Assembly (NCBI GenBank): GCA_022829145.1
Contig: CM040748.1
Span: 26,420,501 to 26,484,500 of the forward strand
DNA: 64,000 bases
Source of the DNA: Albula goreensis
Taxonomy: Eukaryota > Chordata > Actinopteri > Albuliformes > Albulidae
Direction: 5' to 3'
In this document: in pieces, positions 62,101-64,000 of the stretch
Numbering within the stretch: position 1 is the first letter of the stretch
Layout: each line of letters starts with the position of its first letter
Notes under the pieces: generated by a model
What the model saw: the letters and a program-made list of their open reading frames with translations, nothing else
What the model was told of the DNA's origin: nothing
The model's database searches: none
Translations under genes and position numbers: made by a program

Positions 62101-63027
62101 TCCTGTAATAATCAGCCAACATCTCAGATGGATCTGAAAGTATTTGAATGTGGCTAGATTTTGCTTACATTCTTTTGCAAATCTTAATCAGCATATTGCT
62201 CATCTCCATGGCAACAGTAGGTGTGCAAATATACCTCAGCTCCAATTTGTTTTATCTCAAAGGTTAAGCACTTACGAATGAAACGGGCAACACTTCTAAA
62301 TTCCTGATTTAAAGTTTTAATGATGGAATGAATTAACACATTTATTTATGTTTAAAGAAAAACACGGCATATTCCTATTGTAAAGGATGAAAACACCCGA
62401 CCTCAAATGTGAGGTGTAGACTGGTTATGTGGACGAGAGGAATGGACTCTATTGTTGAATGAGCAGTGACTGAAACCCTTGATTTACCACAAAATCATCT
62501 TCTCAGATGCAACACCTTTACTCCAATGGTAGCTCAAATAAGTAATCAAACAAACAAACAAATAAAATATCTAATAAATAAATGATATTGTTCATAACTT
62601 AGCTTTAATAAATGCATTTTTTTCCCTGGGAGGAATCCTACAGAACTCAGTGAGAGAAAAAACTTGTGTATGTTACAAGTGAAGACACCCAGAGGGTTTT
62701 ACTTGTGTGGCAAAGTAAGTGTTGCCATGGGAGGGACGTCCAAACATCTACACACACTGGCACTACCTGTTCAGCTGCAGTACCTTTGTGAAACCGTATT
62801 GCCAGAACCCACAACACCTGGTCTCCATCCTGCATGCCCATCTTTTAACATCGTTTTAAAACACTTTCACATAAGGAGGAAAAGAGACTACAGTGAGTAA
62901 AAAGATACATTACTAAAAATGTAGTGATTGTGTATTTTAAAATAACTTTTTGAATAAATAATAGTAAACTCCGTTTTCACTTTTCTTAGACTTTTAATCT
63001 TCAGAAGAAACTCAAGAGCCTGCCGGA
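59135..63027. other. Intergenic region between itprip and calhm1 (divergent promoters expected)
   Basis: About 3.9 kb. It should hold a 5' non-coding exon of itprip, because an intron ends just before its start codon, plus both promoters. I could not place these reliably. No further coding exon or known repeat is recognised; composition is AT-rich throughout. Confidence 0.4.
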
Positions 63028-63576
63028 ATGGATAAGTTTCGTATGATGTTCCAGTTTTTGCAGTCCAATCAAGAATCTTTCATGAATGGAATCTGTGGAA
63101 TTATGGCTTTAGCCAGTGCGCAGCTGTACTCAGCTTTTGAGTTCAGCTGCCCCTGTTTACCGGAGTATAACTATGCCTACGGGATTGGAATTTTAGTTAT
63201 TCCACCAATTTGGTTTTTCATTCTGGGGTTTGTCTTGAACAACAACGTCTCAATGCTGTCTGAAGAATGGAAGCGGCCCGCAGGACAGCGTGGAAAAGAC
63301 CCAACGGTGCTACGCTACATGTTATGTTCCATTACTCAGCGTTCCTTGATAGCGCCGGTCGTGTGGATATCCGTGACATTTATGGACGGAAAGAGTTTCC
63401 TTTGCGCGTTTAGTATAAACTTGGACGTGAATCAGTTTGGAAATCGAAGTAACCATGGGCTCTCAGATGCGGATCTTGAAAGATTGCTGGCCAAAATTCC
63501 ATGCAAGGAAATATTTGATGGGCACGAGATTATATCACGGGAAGCAGCGTCCCATTACATTCGCTGTATATCACAG
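63028..63576 (+). CDS. calhm1: calhm1, calcium homeostasis modulator 1: first coding exon (3' partial)
   Basis: CALHM1 is a large-pore, voltage- and calcium-gated plasma membrane channel that, with CALHM3, releases ATP in taste cells. The exon encodes 183 residues and ends at CAG/GTGAGG (63577). [20 protein letters not shown] is nearly identical to human. Transmembrane helices: about 20-40, 50-72, 105-125. CPCLPEYN holds the paired extracellular Cys (41, 43). [14 protein letters not shown] is the cytosolic loop, and [10 protein letters not shown] includes the conserved Asp (120 here, D121 in human) linked to pore selectivity. N139-R-S matches the human glycosylation site. IRCISQ is the end of exon 1 in the family. 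The fourth helix and C-terminus lie beyond the window. Confidence 0.95.
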
Positions 63577-64000
63577 GTGAGGTTCTCTGGTCAAAGAAAC
63601 TACTCATAAAAATGATTAAACAAATTCTGACATTTTAAACCAGTGTTTGAACACATTGTGTTTTAGTGTTTTCAGCGAACCATTTAAATAATATATAATT
63701 TAAAAATATGCTTGTGTTTTTGTAAGCATAATTATATTTGTGTGTATAAATCTATAAGTATTCTTGCATTTCTGACCTATAAAAAAGCAATACGGAATAT
63801 GGAAGGCCTTTGTCCGCACTGTTTTTGTTTGATTCTTAAGTCTAATGCCAAATTCCAGTCCTGGGGGGCCACTATGTCTGCAGCATTTACATTGTATTGA
63901 GTCACGGACTGACTGAAGAGCCCACTCAATTTATTTCCAAGGCCTATATTTGGCATTTTGTTTAGAGAAAAAAACAAGAACTGAGATATTTTGGGCCTTC
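63577..64000 (+). other. calhm1 intron 1 start, with a repeat fragment
   Basis: Intronic sequence to the window end. AATTCCAGTCCTGGGGGGCC and nearby CAAGGCCTATATTTGGCATT (63850-63960) form a loose inverted pair typical of a dispersed fish repeat. No exon 2 is seen. Confidence 0.5.

Overview
The window is vertebrate genomic DNA, almost certainly from a ray-finned fish. It has many small exons with GT/AG introns, fish-type SINEs, a Tc1/mariner relic, a hAT-type MITE and long CA/TG microsatellites. Gene content and conserved residues match five vertebrate gene families. I worked from the sequence and remembered family features only; no search was run.

Layout, left to right. (1) 226-1069, + strand: the last three coding exons of slk (STE20-like kinase), with a long 3' UTR that starts with a 34-bp minisatellite. 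(2) 4875-36306, - strand: a complete col17a1 gene (collagen XVII, the hemidesmosomal transmembrane collagen), convergent with slk. I could follow 68 coding exons, all joined by phase-1 introns, giving a predicted protein of about 1,915 residues. A TATA box and non-coding first exon are proposed near 39.4-39.7 kb. (3) About 39.7-54.1 kb: a gene-poor stretch with repeats, a dead Tc1-like transposon (51523-52738) and one unassigned 91-codon ORF. (4) 54107-56021, + strand: an eight-exon ZP3-like egg-coat gene. (5) 57449-59134, - strand: itprip (Mab-21-like family), convergent with the ZP gene. (6) 63028-63576, + strand: first coding exon of calhm1, cut off by the window end.

The most unusual feature is at the 3' end of col17a1. 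A 13-exon tandem array at 5271-7581 alternates seven 66-nt exons with six 27-nt exons. All are open and all keep phase 1. They sit partly on a 744-bp higher-order repeat, so the array should extend the collagen XVII C-terminus by 208 residues before the conserved basic terminal exon. A second expansion is one 813-nt Gly/Ser-rich exon in the intracellular head, built of about five degenerate repeats of roughly 38 residues.

The genes are not an operon and share no single pathway. col17a1 anchors epithelium to basement membrane, slk controls cytoskeleton and adhesion, the ZP gene contributes to the egg envelope, and itprip and calhm1 both relate to calcium signalling. Several of them (slk, col17a1, itprip, calhm1) lie in the same general region of human chromosome 10q, which supports conserved linkage.
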